From an uncultured Adlercreutzia sp. (GTDB lineage: Bacteria; Actinomycetota; Coriobacteriia; Coriobacteriales; Eggerthellaceae), in contig NZ_CAUASN010000003.1 in assembly GCF_958431955.1 (NCBI RefSeq), positions 59,642-123,641 of the forward strand: 64,000 bases of DNA, in the 5' to 3' direction. Position numbers and translations under genes: made by a program. Below, piece by piece: positions 18,363 through 28,694 of the stretch. How positions within the stretch are numbered: position 1 is the first letter of the stretch; each line of letters opens with the position of its first letter. The notes under the pieces were generated by a model. The model had not been told where the DNA came from, searched no databases, and saw only the letters and a list, made by a program, of their open reading frames with translations.

Positions 18363-19436
18363 ATGCAGGAAACTGATATGAAGGAGAAGCTCGTCAAGAT
18401 CATCGAGGCTTACGACGAGCTGCAGGCCAAGATGGGCGACCCGGCCGTGCTGGCTGACCAGAAGGAGTACAACCGCCTGGCCAAGGAATATGCCTCCCAG
18501 GGCCCGCTGGCCAAGAAGGCCGCCGAGTACGTGGCCGCCATGGATGACCTGGAGGCGGCCAAGGAGATGCTCTCAGACGCCGACATGAAGGAGTTCGCCC
18601 AGGAGGAGATCGCCGGCATCGAGGCGCGCCTTCCCCAGCTGGAGGAGGACATCAAGTTCATGCTCATCCCGGCCGACCCGGCCGACGAGAAGGACATCAT
18701 CGTGGAGATCCGCGCCGCGGCCGGCGGCGACGAGGCCGCCATCTTTGCCGGCGACCTGTACAAGATGTACGAGCGCTTCGCCGCATCCCAGGGCTGGAAG
18801 ACCGAGACCATGGACGCCTCGCCCTCCGAGGCCGGCGGCTTCAAGGAAGTGCAGTTCAAGGTGAAGGGCGACCATGTGTACTCGGTCATGAAGTTCGAGA
18901 GCGGCGTGCACCGCGTGCAGCGCGTTCCCAAGACCGAGAGCCAGGGGCGCATCCACACCTCCACGGCCACGGTGGCGGTGCTGCCCGAGGCCGACGAGGT
19001 GGAGGTGGAGATCAACGAGAACGACCTGCGCATCGACGTGTACCGCGCCGGCGGCCCGGGCGGCCAGTGCGTGAACACCACCGACTCGGCCGTGCGCATC
19101 ACGCACCTGCCTTCCGGCTTGGTGGTGCAGTCCCAGGACCAGAAGTCCCAGCTGCAGAACAAGATCGCGGCCATGGCCGTGCTGCGCGCCCGCCTCTACG
19201 AGAAGATGCTCGCCGAGCAGCAGGCCGCCGAGGGCGCCGAGCGCCTGGCCCAGATCGGCTCGGGCGATCGCTCCGAGAAGATCCGCACCTACAACGGCCC
19301 CCAGGACCGCGTGACCGACCACCGCATCGGCTTCAACTCCACCTACAACGGCGTGCTTCTCGGCGACAACCTGGGCGATGTGATCACGGCCTTGCAGGCC
19401 GCCGACCGCGCGCAGAAGCTGGAGGCGGCCGTTTAG
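18363..19436 (+). CDS. prfA: Peptide chain release factor 1
   Basis: A 357-residue class I release factor that recognises UAA/UAG and triggers peptide release. The GGQ motif is in RAGGPGGQCVNTTDS, the methylation target of PrmC encoded next. HTSTATVAVLPE and a helical N-terminal domain match RF1. A second in-frame ATG lies six codons downstream, so the true start may be 18381; no strong ribosome-binding site separates them. It is followed by a structured repeat and then prmC, the usual partner. Confidence 0.95.
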   Translation: MQETDMKEKLVKIIEAYDELQAKMGDPAVLADQKEYNRLAKEYASQGPLAKKAAEYVAAMDDLEAAKEMLSDADMKEFAQEEIAGIEARLPQLEEDIKFMLIPADPADEKDIIVEIRAAAGGDEAAIFAGDLYKMYERFAASQGWKTETMDASPSEAGGFKEVQFKVKGDHVYSVMKFESGVHRVQRVPKTESQGRIHTSTATVAVLPEADEVEVEINENDLRIDVYRAGGPGGQCVNTTDSAVRITHLPSGLVVQSQDQKSQLQNKIAAMAVLRARLYEKMLAEQQAAEGAERLAQIGSGDRSEKIRTYNGPQDRVTDHRIGFNSTYNGVLLGDNLGDVITALQAADRAQKLEAAV

Positions 19437-19455
19437 CGGCTTTTACGGCTCCGAC

Positions 19456-19572
19456 GGCCCGGCCAGTCGGCAAGGGCGCCGTGCTCAGACAGTCCTCGCT
19501 CGGCGGGAATGTCCACTGGACATTCCCGTTCGCTGCGGAACTCCGCGCGGACTCTCGCCGACTGGCCGGGCC
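19456..19572 (+). repeat. Structured intergenic repeat, copy B
   Basis: Same family as the element at 2682. The core (19481-19552) contains GTGCTCAGACAGTCCTCGCT and CGTTCGCTGCGGAACT. The central hairpin is GGGAATGTCC/GGACATTCCC with loop ACT. The outer stem is 16 bp, perfect, and unlike that of any other copy (19456-19471 with 19557-19572). It sits 20 bases after the prfA stop codon and ends 34 bases before prmC. Confidence 0.82.
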
Positions 19573-19606
19573 TGGCTCTTCTTTTGGTTGAAAGGCGCAT
19601 GTTTGC

Positions 19607-20809
19607 ATGGCTGACTGGACGATAAAATCTGCTCTGGAGTGGACTGAGGGGTATCTGACCGAGAAGGGGGATGAGAACCCGCGGTTGTCGGCGCAGTGGC
19701 TCTTGTCCGAGGCGACGGGGCTCTCGCGCATGCATCTGTTCGTCAACTATGATAGGCCGCTCTCCGAGGACGAGCGAGGGACGCTGCGCGAGTTCGTGCG
19801 GCGGCGCGGGGCGGGGGAGCCCTTGCAGTACATCACCGGTGAGGTGGCCTTTCGCCATATTGCGGTGAAGGTGCGGCCCGGGGTGCTCATTCCGCGGCCT
19901 GAGACCGAAGTGCTCGTGAGCGAGGTGCTGGCGACGCTGCCCGCGCCCGGTCGGCGCGAGGCCCAGTGGAACGCTGAGGCCGCCGAGCAGGAGCGCGAGG
20001 CCGTTGCCGCTGTGAAGAAGGCTCTGGAAGAGGCGGGAGAGGCCCTTGCCGAGAACCAGCGGCCCTTCAGCTTGGAAAACTCGGCCTCGGACCATCCGGG
20101 TGGGCTAAAGTCCGCCCCTGCGGAAGGCGCCGCACCCGGCCGCCCCATAGGGGACGGTTCCGAGACTGGGGGAGGTGATCCTGGAGGGGACGGTTTCAGC
20201 CGTCCCGCAGCGGCCGGGGAAGTCGCAGGGTGCACGGCCGATCATCCCGCATCGGCTGGCAGCGCCGCAGAGGACGCGCCCGTGCGCCCTCTGCTGGTGG
20301 CCGACCTGTGCACCGGATCCGGCTGCATCGCCTGCTCGCTGGCCTACGAGCATCCCGATGTGCGCGTGATCGCCACTGATATCGAGCCTAAGGCCGTGGC
20401 ACTCGCCCGCGAGAACGCCGACGCCCTGGGACTTTCCGATCGCGTGGCCGTGCTGGAATGCTCGCTTGGCACCGGGATTGGCGAAAAGCGCATGGGCACC
20501 TTCGACGCCGTGGTTTCCAACCCGCCCTATGTGCCCACCTCTGTACTGGCCGACATTCCCCGCGAGGTGGCCGATTTCGAGCCGGCGCTCGCGCTGGACG
20601 GCGGGGCCGACGGGCTGGATGTGTTCCGCCCCCTCGTGGCATGGGCCGCACGCGCTCTAAGGGCCGGAGGCGTGCTCGCCTGCGAGCTGCACGAGGGGCA
20701 CCTGGAGGCCGCCCGCGCCGTGGCGGAGGCTGCGGGCTTCGCCGATGTGCGCATCGTGGACGACCTGGCCGGTCGTCCCCGCGTGCTGGTGGCGCGCAGA
20801 CGGTTCTGA
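19607..20809 (+). CDS. prmC: Release factor glutamine methyltransferase with large insertion
   Basis: PrmC methylates the glutamine of the GGQ loop in release factors. At 400 residues it is about 120 longer than usual. The N-terminal helical domain (1-75), RPETEVLV (98-104), the SAM motif DLCTGSGCIA (233-242) and NPPY (305-308) are intact. The extra material is residues about 112-227, between the first strand region and the SAM motif: first a Glu/Ala-rich helix-like part, then Gly/Ala/Pro-rich low complexity. The DNA of the second part carries two GGGGACGGTT direct repeats and a GGGACGG/CCGTCCC hairpin, suggesting in-frame repeat insertion. Probably still active. Confidence 0.9.
   Translation: MADWTIKSALEWTEGYLTEKGDENPRLSAQWLLSEATGLSRMHLFVNYDRPLSEDERGTLREFVRRRGAGEPLQYITGEVAFRHIAVKVRPGVLIPRPETEVLVSEVLATLPAPGRREAQWNAEAAEQEREAVAAVKKALEEAGEALAENQRPFSLENSASDHPGGLKSAPAEGAAPGRPIGDGSETGGGDPGGDGFSRPAAAGEVAGCTADHPASAGSAAEDAPVRPLLVADLCTGSGCIACSLAYEHPDVRVIATDIEPKAVALARENADALGLSDRVAVLECSLGTGIGEKRMGTFDAVVSNPPYVPTSVLADIPREVADFEPALALDGGADGLDVFRPLVAWAARALRAGGVLACELHEGHLEAARAVAEAAGFADVRIVDDLAGRPRVLVARRRF
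20150..20206. repeat. GGGGACGGTT repeats inside prmC
   Basis: GGGGACGGTT occurs at 20150 and again at 20186. The second copy forms a hairpin, GGGACGG with CCGTCCC (20187-20193 with 20200-20206). The same decamer appears in the pyrC terminator at 53090. It falls in the low-complexity insertion of PrmC. Confidence 0.55.
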
Positions 20810-21131
20810 TTGCCCCTCGTCCGAGGGCGTGTGCGAAAAAGAGCCCCTTGATTGCGAAAAGTCGCCGTTTGCGCGGCCGCATTCGGTGCTCGGTGCCTGT
20901 TTTCCGGGAAAAACGGGGAAAATAGGCTCGAAAGACGCACGTTGCGCCGTTTTCGGGGCGACTTTCCGTCATTAGGGGGCCGAATTCTGCTCAAGTGGCC
21001 TTCTTGTGGCGACTTTCCGTTATCGGATGGCCGAATTCGGCGCTGGTACCCTCCTTACGGCGACTTTCCGTTATCGAGAGACGCTCGGCGACAATGGGGC
21101 TACGGCGGCAATGGGACAGAGAGGAACGCGA
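20810..21131. repeat. 51-bp tandem repeat and foldback upstream of the nucleoside phosphorylase
   Basis: GGCGACTTTCCGT starts at 20957, 21008 and 21059 (the third copy matches), giving an exact 51-bp period. Units 1 and 2 also share GGCCGAATTC. An inverted copy, AAAGTCGCC, lies at 20858-20866, so units 0 and 1 form the outer arms of a foldback. Its centre is GCCTGTTTTCC with GGAAAATAGGC (20895-20905 with 20917-20927). The repeats end about 50 bp before the ATG, so they could bind a regulator cooperatively. Confidence 0.7.
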
Positions 21132-21962
21132 ATGGCGATCGAGAATTTGCGGGACGTGCTCAACGAGGCGCAGGCGGTGATGGAGGAGCGGCTCGGGGGC
21201 TTCAAGCCCGAGGTCGGCCTCATCTTGGGATCGGGCCTGGGCCCTCTGGCCGAGCGCATCGCCGATCCCGTCTTCATCCCCTTCGGCGGGGTGCCCGGCA
21301 TGGGCACGTCCACGGCCTCGGGCCATGTGGGGCGTTTCGTGGCGGGCATGCTCGGCGGCAAGCGGGTGCTCGCTATGCAGGGGCGCCTGCACGGCTATGA
21401 GGGCTATACGGCCCAGGAAGTGGCCTTTCCCGTGTGGCTTATGGAGCGGCTCGGCGTGGGCATGCTCATCACCACCAACGCCGCCGGAGCCATCAACGAG
21501 TCGTACCGGGTGGGCGAGTTCTGCATCATGGCCGATCAGCTGAACTTCACGGGGCGCAACCCCGTTACAGGCACCGAGCCCGACGCCATGGCGATGCGCT
21601 TCTTCTCCATGATGGATGCCTACGACCCAGCGCTGCGCGCGCTGGCCCATCGCGTGGCCGATGAGCGCTCCATTCCCGTGCAAGAGGGCGTGTACCTGGG
21701 GCTGTTGGGTCCCTCCTTCGAGACGCCGGCCGAGATCCGGATGTTCCGTGCCTGGGGCGCCGACACCGTGGCCATGTCGGTGTGCGAGGAGGTCATCGCC
21801 GCGCGGCACGTGGGGATGCGCGTGCTCGGCATCTCGCTGGTCAGCAACATGGCCTGCGGGGTTGAGGGCGCAAGCCCCTCGGATGAGGAAGTGCACGAGG
21901 TGGGCGTGGCCCGCCAGGAGGACTTCTGCCGCCTCATCGAGGGGATTTTGGAAGCCCTGTAG
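21132..21962 (+). CDS. Purine-nucleoside phosphorylase (trimeric type)
   Basis: A 276-residue phosphorylase that splits purine nucleosides with phosphate to a base and ribose-1-phosphate. The signatures are GSGLGPLA (phosphate binding), RLHGYEGY, TNAAGAIN, GPSFETPAEIRM and the SVCEEVIAA / SNMACGVEG region, typical of the trimeric PunA/XapA family. The usual base-contacting methionine-serine-threonine block reads TVAMSVCEE. The start was chosen at 21132, behind AGAGAGGAA. Upstream in-frame codons run into the 51-bp repeats. Confidence 0.9.
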   Translation: MAIENLRDVLNEAQAVMEERLGGFKPEVGLILGSGLGPLAERIADPVFIPFGGVPGMGTSTASGHVGRFVAGMLGGKRVLAMQGRLHGYEGYTAQEVAFPVWLMERLGVGMLITTNAAGAINESYRVGEFCIMADQLNFTGRNPVTGTEPDAMAMRFFSMMDAYDPALRALAHRVADERSIPVQEGVYLGLLGPSFETPAEIRMFRAWGADTVAMSVCEEVIAARHVGMRVLGISLVSNMACGVEGASPSDEEVHEVGVARQEDFCRLIEGILEAL

Positions 21963-21982
21963 GACTCGGCTCGGGGGAGCTT

Positions 21983-22537
21983 TTAGGCCAGGGCGATGGT
22001 GCGGATGTCGCGGGGCACGTCGGCGCCGGCGTACAGGATGCCCTCCTCCACGAGCTCGGCCCCGATGGCGGCGTAGCCTGCGGCAGCCTCGCGGTTGCCC
22101 TCGATCTCCTCGGGCGTGAGCGCGCGGCGCACCTTCGCGGGCACGCCCACCACGAGCGAGCCCTCCGCCACAACCATGCCCTCGGTGACGAGCGCCCCGG
22201 CGGCCACGAGCGAGTTGTCGCCGATCACGGCGCCGTTCATCACCACGGCGCCCATGCCCACGAGCACGTTGTCGCCGAGGGTGCAGCCGTGCACCACCGC
22301 CCCGTGCCCGATGGTCACGCCGCGGCCCACGATGCAATCCTGATCGTAATCGAGGTGCAGGCAGCTGTTTTCCTGCACGTTGGAGCCCTCGCCGATGCGA
22401 ATGCGGCTGCCGTAGTCGCCGCGCAGGGTGGCGTTGAACAGGATGGTGGCGTTCTCGGCCACTTCCACGTTGCCCACGAGGGTGGCGTTCGGCGCGATGC
22501 GGCAGGCGGGATGCAGTTTCACGTTGCGGTAGGTCAT
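21983..22537 (-). CDS. Gamma-carbonic-anhydrase-like hexapeptide-repeat protein
   Basis: A 184-residue left-handed beta-helix protein of the YrdA/PaaY/CaiE group. Hexapeptide repeats run from NATLVGNVEVAENATI to VAEGSLVVGVPAK. The zinc ligands are visible as ENSCLHLD, GHGAVVHGC. The group includes gamma carbonic anhydrases and CoA-related thioesterases; which applies here cannot be decided. It is convergent with the phosphorylase gene, which ends 20 bp away. The ribosome-binding site is AAGGAG. Confidence 0.85.
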   Translation of the reverse strand: MTYRNVKLHPACRIAPNATLVGNVEVAENATILFNATLRGDYGSRIRIGEGSNVQENSCLHLDYDQDCIVGRGVTIGHGAVVHGCTLGDNVLVGMGAVVMNGAVIGDNSLVAAGALVTEGMVVAEGSLVVGVPAKVRRALTPEEIEGNREAAAGYAAIGAELVEEGILYAGADVPRDIRTIALA

Positions 22538-22749
22538 GGCGTCTCCTTCGGCGGGGGAATGGGCGCGCCGGCGGCCGGCGCGATGCGATGTTCGCTTGCT
22601 TTCCCTACCTTAGCGCTCCCGGCGATCGGAGGAAACACCCAAACTGCCCGAACCGTTGCGTTCGTGCTCGCGCACCGTGTCGAAGGGGCCGATCTCGTAG
22701 CCTGCAGGCGCGGGATCCGCTGCCGCGGGGATGCCGCGCCCGAAAGCTG

Positions 22750-23943
22750 CTAGGCGGCGGACACCTCGTAGGCGGCCAGGGCGGCGCCGGTGATGTCGTC
22801 GAAACTCCAGCTCTTCGCCGTGCGCGCCGCGCTGGTCGGATCGTGGAGCACGATGCGGCTGTTGCCGTCGATGTCGTCGAGGACGACGACGCTGGCCACG
22901 GGGGCGAAGGTGTCGGGCTCCGTCACGACGATGACGGGGATGTTCGAGACGATGGCCCGGCGCAGGGCGTGGTCGTCCACCTCGATCAGCTTCAGCGAGA
23001 GGCCGAACTCGGAGGCCGCCTCGGCGAGGAAGGTCTGCACCGTGTCGGCACCGGCGGCCGTCAGGTCGTGGTCGGTGGCCCACTGGGCGAAGTCCGCCGG
23101 GGTCTTGGCGGTATCTCCCGTGACGGCCACGTAGGCCATGGCGAAGCCTGTGGGCGCCGCACCCGCTTCTCCCAGGGTCGCCTGGCCGTAGGGGATGTCA
23201 GCCCAGGCGGCATCGGCTTGGTACAGGGAGGGTATCTCGCCGGCCTTCCACTGACTTGCTGGAGTGCTCGTCGGCGCGGCCGTCTCGGCGGTCTCGTAGG
23301 GGGAGTTGGCCGAGGCGGTGGCGGGCGCCAAGCAGAAATAGGCCGCGAGGGCCGCCAGCGTGAGCAGGAGGGCCGCCCCCGCCGCCGCGACGGCGAGCGC
23401 GAGCCCGCGGTGGGCGCGCATCATGGCGGGCAGCCCCACGGCGCGCAGTTCGTCCCAGTCGGAGCGGTCGGTAACATAGCCGCGGAAGGCGCGCCACGAG
23501 GGCGCGTCCAGAGGATAGGCGCCCCGGCGGGCCCGGGTGGCGATGACGGCATCGGCCTGCACTGCGCCGCCGTCGGGGGAGAGGGGCTCGCTCGTGGCGG
23601 GGAGCACCCGGCCGCGGTCCCGGCGCGCAGGCGCGGTCGCCGGGGTGGGCCCCAGGGCGTCCCGGGCCGCGGCGGCGGCTTTGCGGACGGCGGCGAAGGG
23701 TGCCGGCGACGCGCTCGCGGACGGCGCCTTCTCCGCCTCCGCGCCGCCTGTCGTCGGAGTGGCGTGCGGGGAGTCGGCCTTGGTGCCGCGGCCCTCGCGG
23801 ACGGGCAGGGCCTCCTTGAGTCGGGCCGCCGCGCCCGCCATCCAGCCTGTCGCCCTCTCGCGGGCCTCGGCTAAGGTCTCGCTGCGCTGCGCCGCGGCGG
23901 GGCTCTTCCGGCGGTGCACTCTCACGGTAGTCGTCGCGGCCAT
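22750..23943 (-). CDS. C39-like membrane protein, probably catalytically dead
   Basis: A 397-residue protein. Residues 1-175 are Ala/Arg/Pro-rich and cytoplasmic, a single membrane helix spans about 180-207, and the external part (232-390) follows the peptidase C39-2 fold: YQADAAWADIPYG, then GEAGAAPTGFAMAYVAVTG. In active members that segment reads GCGPT; here the cysteine position is alanine (A262). The catalytic histidine region (PDTFAPVASVVVLDDIDG) also lacks histidine. It may have become a binding or structural protein. Function unknown. The start is behind GAGAGGATAGGG. It is divergent from the ilv leader. Confidence 0.7.
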   Translation of the reverse strand: MAATTTVRVHRRKSPAAAQRSETLAEARERATGWMAGAAARLKEALPVREGRGTKADSPHATPTTGGAEAEKAPSASASPAPFAAVRKAAAAARDALGPTPATAPARRDRGRVLPATSEPLSPDGGAVQADAVIATRARRGAYPLDAPSWRAFRGYVTDRSDWDELRAVGLPAMMRAHRGLALAVAAAGAALLLTLAALAAYFCLAPATASANSPYETAETAAPTSTPASQWKAGEIPSLYQADAAWADIPYGQATLGEAGAAPTGFAMAYVAVTGDTAKTPADFAQWATDHDLTAAGADTVQTFLAEAASEFGLSLKLIEVDDHALRRAIVSNIPVIVVTEPDTFAPVASVVVLDDIDGNSRIVLHDPTSAARTAKSWSFDDITGAALAAYEVSAA

Positions 23944-24130
23944 GGTCCCTATCCTCTCTCACGGCGCGGATACAGTCACTTAAAAGGATACGAACTGCCC
24001 GCGTAGCGCCCGTGACAAGCTGTCAACCGTCACCGGGCGGAGAGTGACTTGTCGCCGCCCCGATACCCTGCCGTTGCGTGCTGCGGGGCGCTGTTTCCGT
24101 TCCGTTGGGAAAAAAGTTGAGCATTTCGCC

Positions 24131-24158
24131 TTGCGTTGGGCGGGGGAAGGGGTATACT
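24131..24158 (+). promoter_or_regulatory. Promoter of the ilv operon
   Basis: TTGCGT, a 16-base spacer and TATACT form a good sigma-70-type promoter. It is followed immediately by the leader RNA. Confidence 0.65.
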
Positions 24159-24164
24159 GCGCAG

Positions 24165-24450
24165 CCAAGTTCATAGCGCAAATGCGTTGACGAGGACCAG
24201 TAGGGGCCAAGCCGTCTGACAGCAAGCCTGCGGAATCTGCGAGCAGGCGTCGGCCGTTCCGAACAAGCCCTCCGAGCAGTTTGGTGAGAACGACGCCCGT
24301 ACTGCCGGCTTACCGCCGGGTGCGGGTGCGCAAGTAGCACCGGATCGGCGACACCGTCATATGTCGAGGCTCTTCTGCGGCCAGGCTCGTCCTGGTGCAG
24401 GCTGGCTTATTCCGGACCCGGTGCGAAAGCAGCGGGTTTTTTGTTTGCCG
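24165..24450 (+). promoter_or_regulatory. T-box-like leader and terminator upstream of ilvD
   Basis: A leader of about 320 nt without coding. TTGACGAGGACCAGTAG (near 24186) has the AGTA motif and purine-rich start of T-box stem I. CCGAACAAGCCCTCC further down resembles the facing strand of the specifier loop. The intrinsic terminator is ACCCG..GC-GAAA-GC..CGGGT followed by T6 (24416-24442). The canonical TGGNACCGCG box was not found; the nearest match is TAGCACCGG at 24335. The call therefore rests on stem I, position and pathway. The specifier codon was not assigned. Confidence 0.5.
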
Positions 24451-24484
24451 GAACACGACCCGGCACGGGAAGAAAGGAGAGCCT

Positions 24485-26148
24485 ATGGCACTGCGCAGCG
24501 ACCAGATCAAGCGCGGAGCGGCCCGCGCGCCGCACCGGAGCCTGCTGAAGGCCGACGGCATCACCGACGAGGAGATGGAGCGCCCCTTCATCGCCGTTGT
24601 CAACGCGCGCAACGACATCATCCCCGGGCACACCCACCTCGATAAGATCTGCGAGGCTGTGAAGGCCGGCATCTACATGGCCGGCGGCGTGCCCTTCGAG
24701 ATCTCCACCATCGGCGTGTGCGACGGCATCGCCATGAACCACGACGGCATGCACTACTCGCTCGTCAGCCGCGAGGTCATCGCCGACTCGGTGGAATGCG
24801 CCGTGGCCGGCCACGCCTTCGACGGCATGGTGTGCATCCCCAACTGCGACAAGATCGTGCCCGGCATGATTCTGGGTGCCTTGCGGGTGAACGTTCCCAC
24901 CGTGTTCGTATCGGGCGGCCCGATGCTGCCGGGCGTGGCGCCCGACGGCACGGCCACCGACCTGAATACGCTCTTCGACGGGGCGGGGAAGGTGGCTGCC
25001 GGCACCATGACCGAGGAGGAGCTCGCTTACTTCGAGGACACGGCGTGCCCCACCTGCGGCAGCTGCTCGGGCATGTTCACGGCGAACTCCATGAACTGCC
25101 TGTGCGAGGCCCTAGGCATAGCCCTTCCCGGCAACGGCACGGTGCCCGCGGTGTACTCCGAGCGCATCCGCCTGGCCAAGCGCGCCGGCATGAAGGTGAT
25201 GGAGCTCGTGGGCGAAAACGTGTGCCTGAAAGACATCCTGAGCGCGGCGGCCGTGCACAACGCCATGGAGTGCGACATGGCCTTCGGCGGCTCCACCAAC
25301 ACGGTGCTGCACCTCACGGCCATCGCGAATGCGGCGGGCTGCCCCATCACCATGGACACGTGGGACGCCGCGAGCGCCCGCACGCCGCATCTCGTGAAGC
25401 TCGCGCCTGCCGGGCCGCGTCCGCTCATCGACCTGTACCGCGTGGGCGGCGTGCCGGCGGTTATGGGCGAGCTCGGGTGCCTGGGCCTGCTCGACGAGAG
25501 CGCGCTCACCTGCATGGGGCCCTTGCCCGACTACCTGCGCGAGTGCTGCCCCGTCCCCGACGGCGAGGTGTGCCGCACTGGCGCGAACCCCTATTCGCCG
25601 GTGGGCGCCCTGCGGGTGCTGCACGGCAACATCGCTCCGGATGGGGCCATCGTGAAGAAGGCGGCCGTGGATGCCTCCATGATGCGCCACACCGGCCCGG
25701 CTCGCGTGTTCGAGTCGGAGGAGGAGGCGTGCGCGGCCATCAACGGCGGCGCCATCGCGCCCGGCGACGTGGTGGTCATCCGCTATGAGGGCCCCAAGGG
25801 CGGCCCGGGTATGCGCGAGATGCTCACGCCCACCTCCGCCATCTGCGGCATGGGGCTCTCCGACAGCGTGGCCCTTATCACTGACGGGCGCTTCTCGGGC
25901 GCCACCAAGGGCCCGGCCGTGGGGCATGTGAGCCCCGAGGCGGCCGCGGGCGGCCCCATCGCGCTCATCCGCGAGGGCGATTCGGTCACCGTGGACATCG
26001 AGGGCGGCCGATTGACCTTGAACGTGGACGACGACGAGCTGGCGCGCCGCCGGGCGAGCTGGCAGCCGCCCGCGCCCAAGCACGACCACGGCGTGCTGGC
26101 CAAGTACGCGAAGCTGGTGTCTTCCGCCGATAAGGGGGCGATCATCCA

Positions 26149-26152
<4 letters not shown>
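24485..26152 (+). CDS. ilvD: Dihydroxy-acid dehydratase
   Basis: A 555-residue Fe-S dehydratase that converts 2,3-dihydroxy acids to 2-oxo acids in isoleucine and valine synthesis. Cluster ligands are visible in CIPNCDKIVPG and CPTCGSCSGMFTANSMNCL, and the C-terminal GPKGGPGMREM and GRFSGATKG motifs are intact. An upstream in-frame ATG exists inside the terminator region, so the start at 24485, behind AGAAAGGAGAG, is preferred. It overlaps ilvB by four bases (ATGA), showing tight translational coupling. Confidence 0.96.
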
Positions 26153-28169
<2,017 letters not shown>

Positions 28170-28173
<4 letters not shown>

Positions 28174-28652
28174 AGCACGTGCTGTCCGTCCTGGTGGAGA
28201 ACCGCCCCGGCGTGCTCTCCCGCGTGACCGGCCTCATCTCCCGTCGCGGCTTCAACATCGAGTCGCTGTCGGTGGGACCGACCGAGGATGTCACCATGTC
28301 GCGCGTCACCGCCATCGTCATGGCCGACGACGTGGCCTTCGAGCAGATCACCAAGCAGCTGCACAAGCTCATCAGCGTGCACAAGATCACCGATCTGACC
28401 GACGAGGGGGCCATCGAGCGCGAGCTGGCGCTGTTCAAGGTGTGCGCCCCGCCCGAGCGGCGAAGCGAGGTCATCGAGATCGCCAACATCTTCCGCGCGA
28501 AGATCGTGGATGTGGGCCGCACGACGCTCACCGTGGAGGCCACCGGCGACGACGCGAAGCTCACGGGCCTGGAAGACCTGTTCCGCGCCTACGGCATCAA
28601 GGAGATCGTCCGCACCGGCAAGATCGCCCTGTCGCGCTCGAGCCGCGATTAG
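28170..28652 (+). CDS. ilvN: Acetolactate synthase small (regulatory) subunit
   Basis: A 160-residue regulatory subunit. It starts with the ACT domain MKHVLSVLVENRPGVLSRVTGL, which binds valine for feedback control, followed by the C-terminal ferredoxin-like domain (ELALFKV.., RAYGIKEIVRTGKIAL) that activates the large subunit. Length and order are standard. The ATG overlaps the stop of ilvB, and AAGGGAGG precedes it inside ilvB. Confidence 0.95.
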
Positions 28653-28694
28653 AACCCGTTACCGAACATCAGCCAACGACGAGAAAGGAAACCC

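Noticed and set aside
20957..21109. Possible CRISPR repeats with 51-bp spacing
   Set aside because: Only about 12-18 bp is conserved per unit, the interval also shares sequence, and there is no cas gene.
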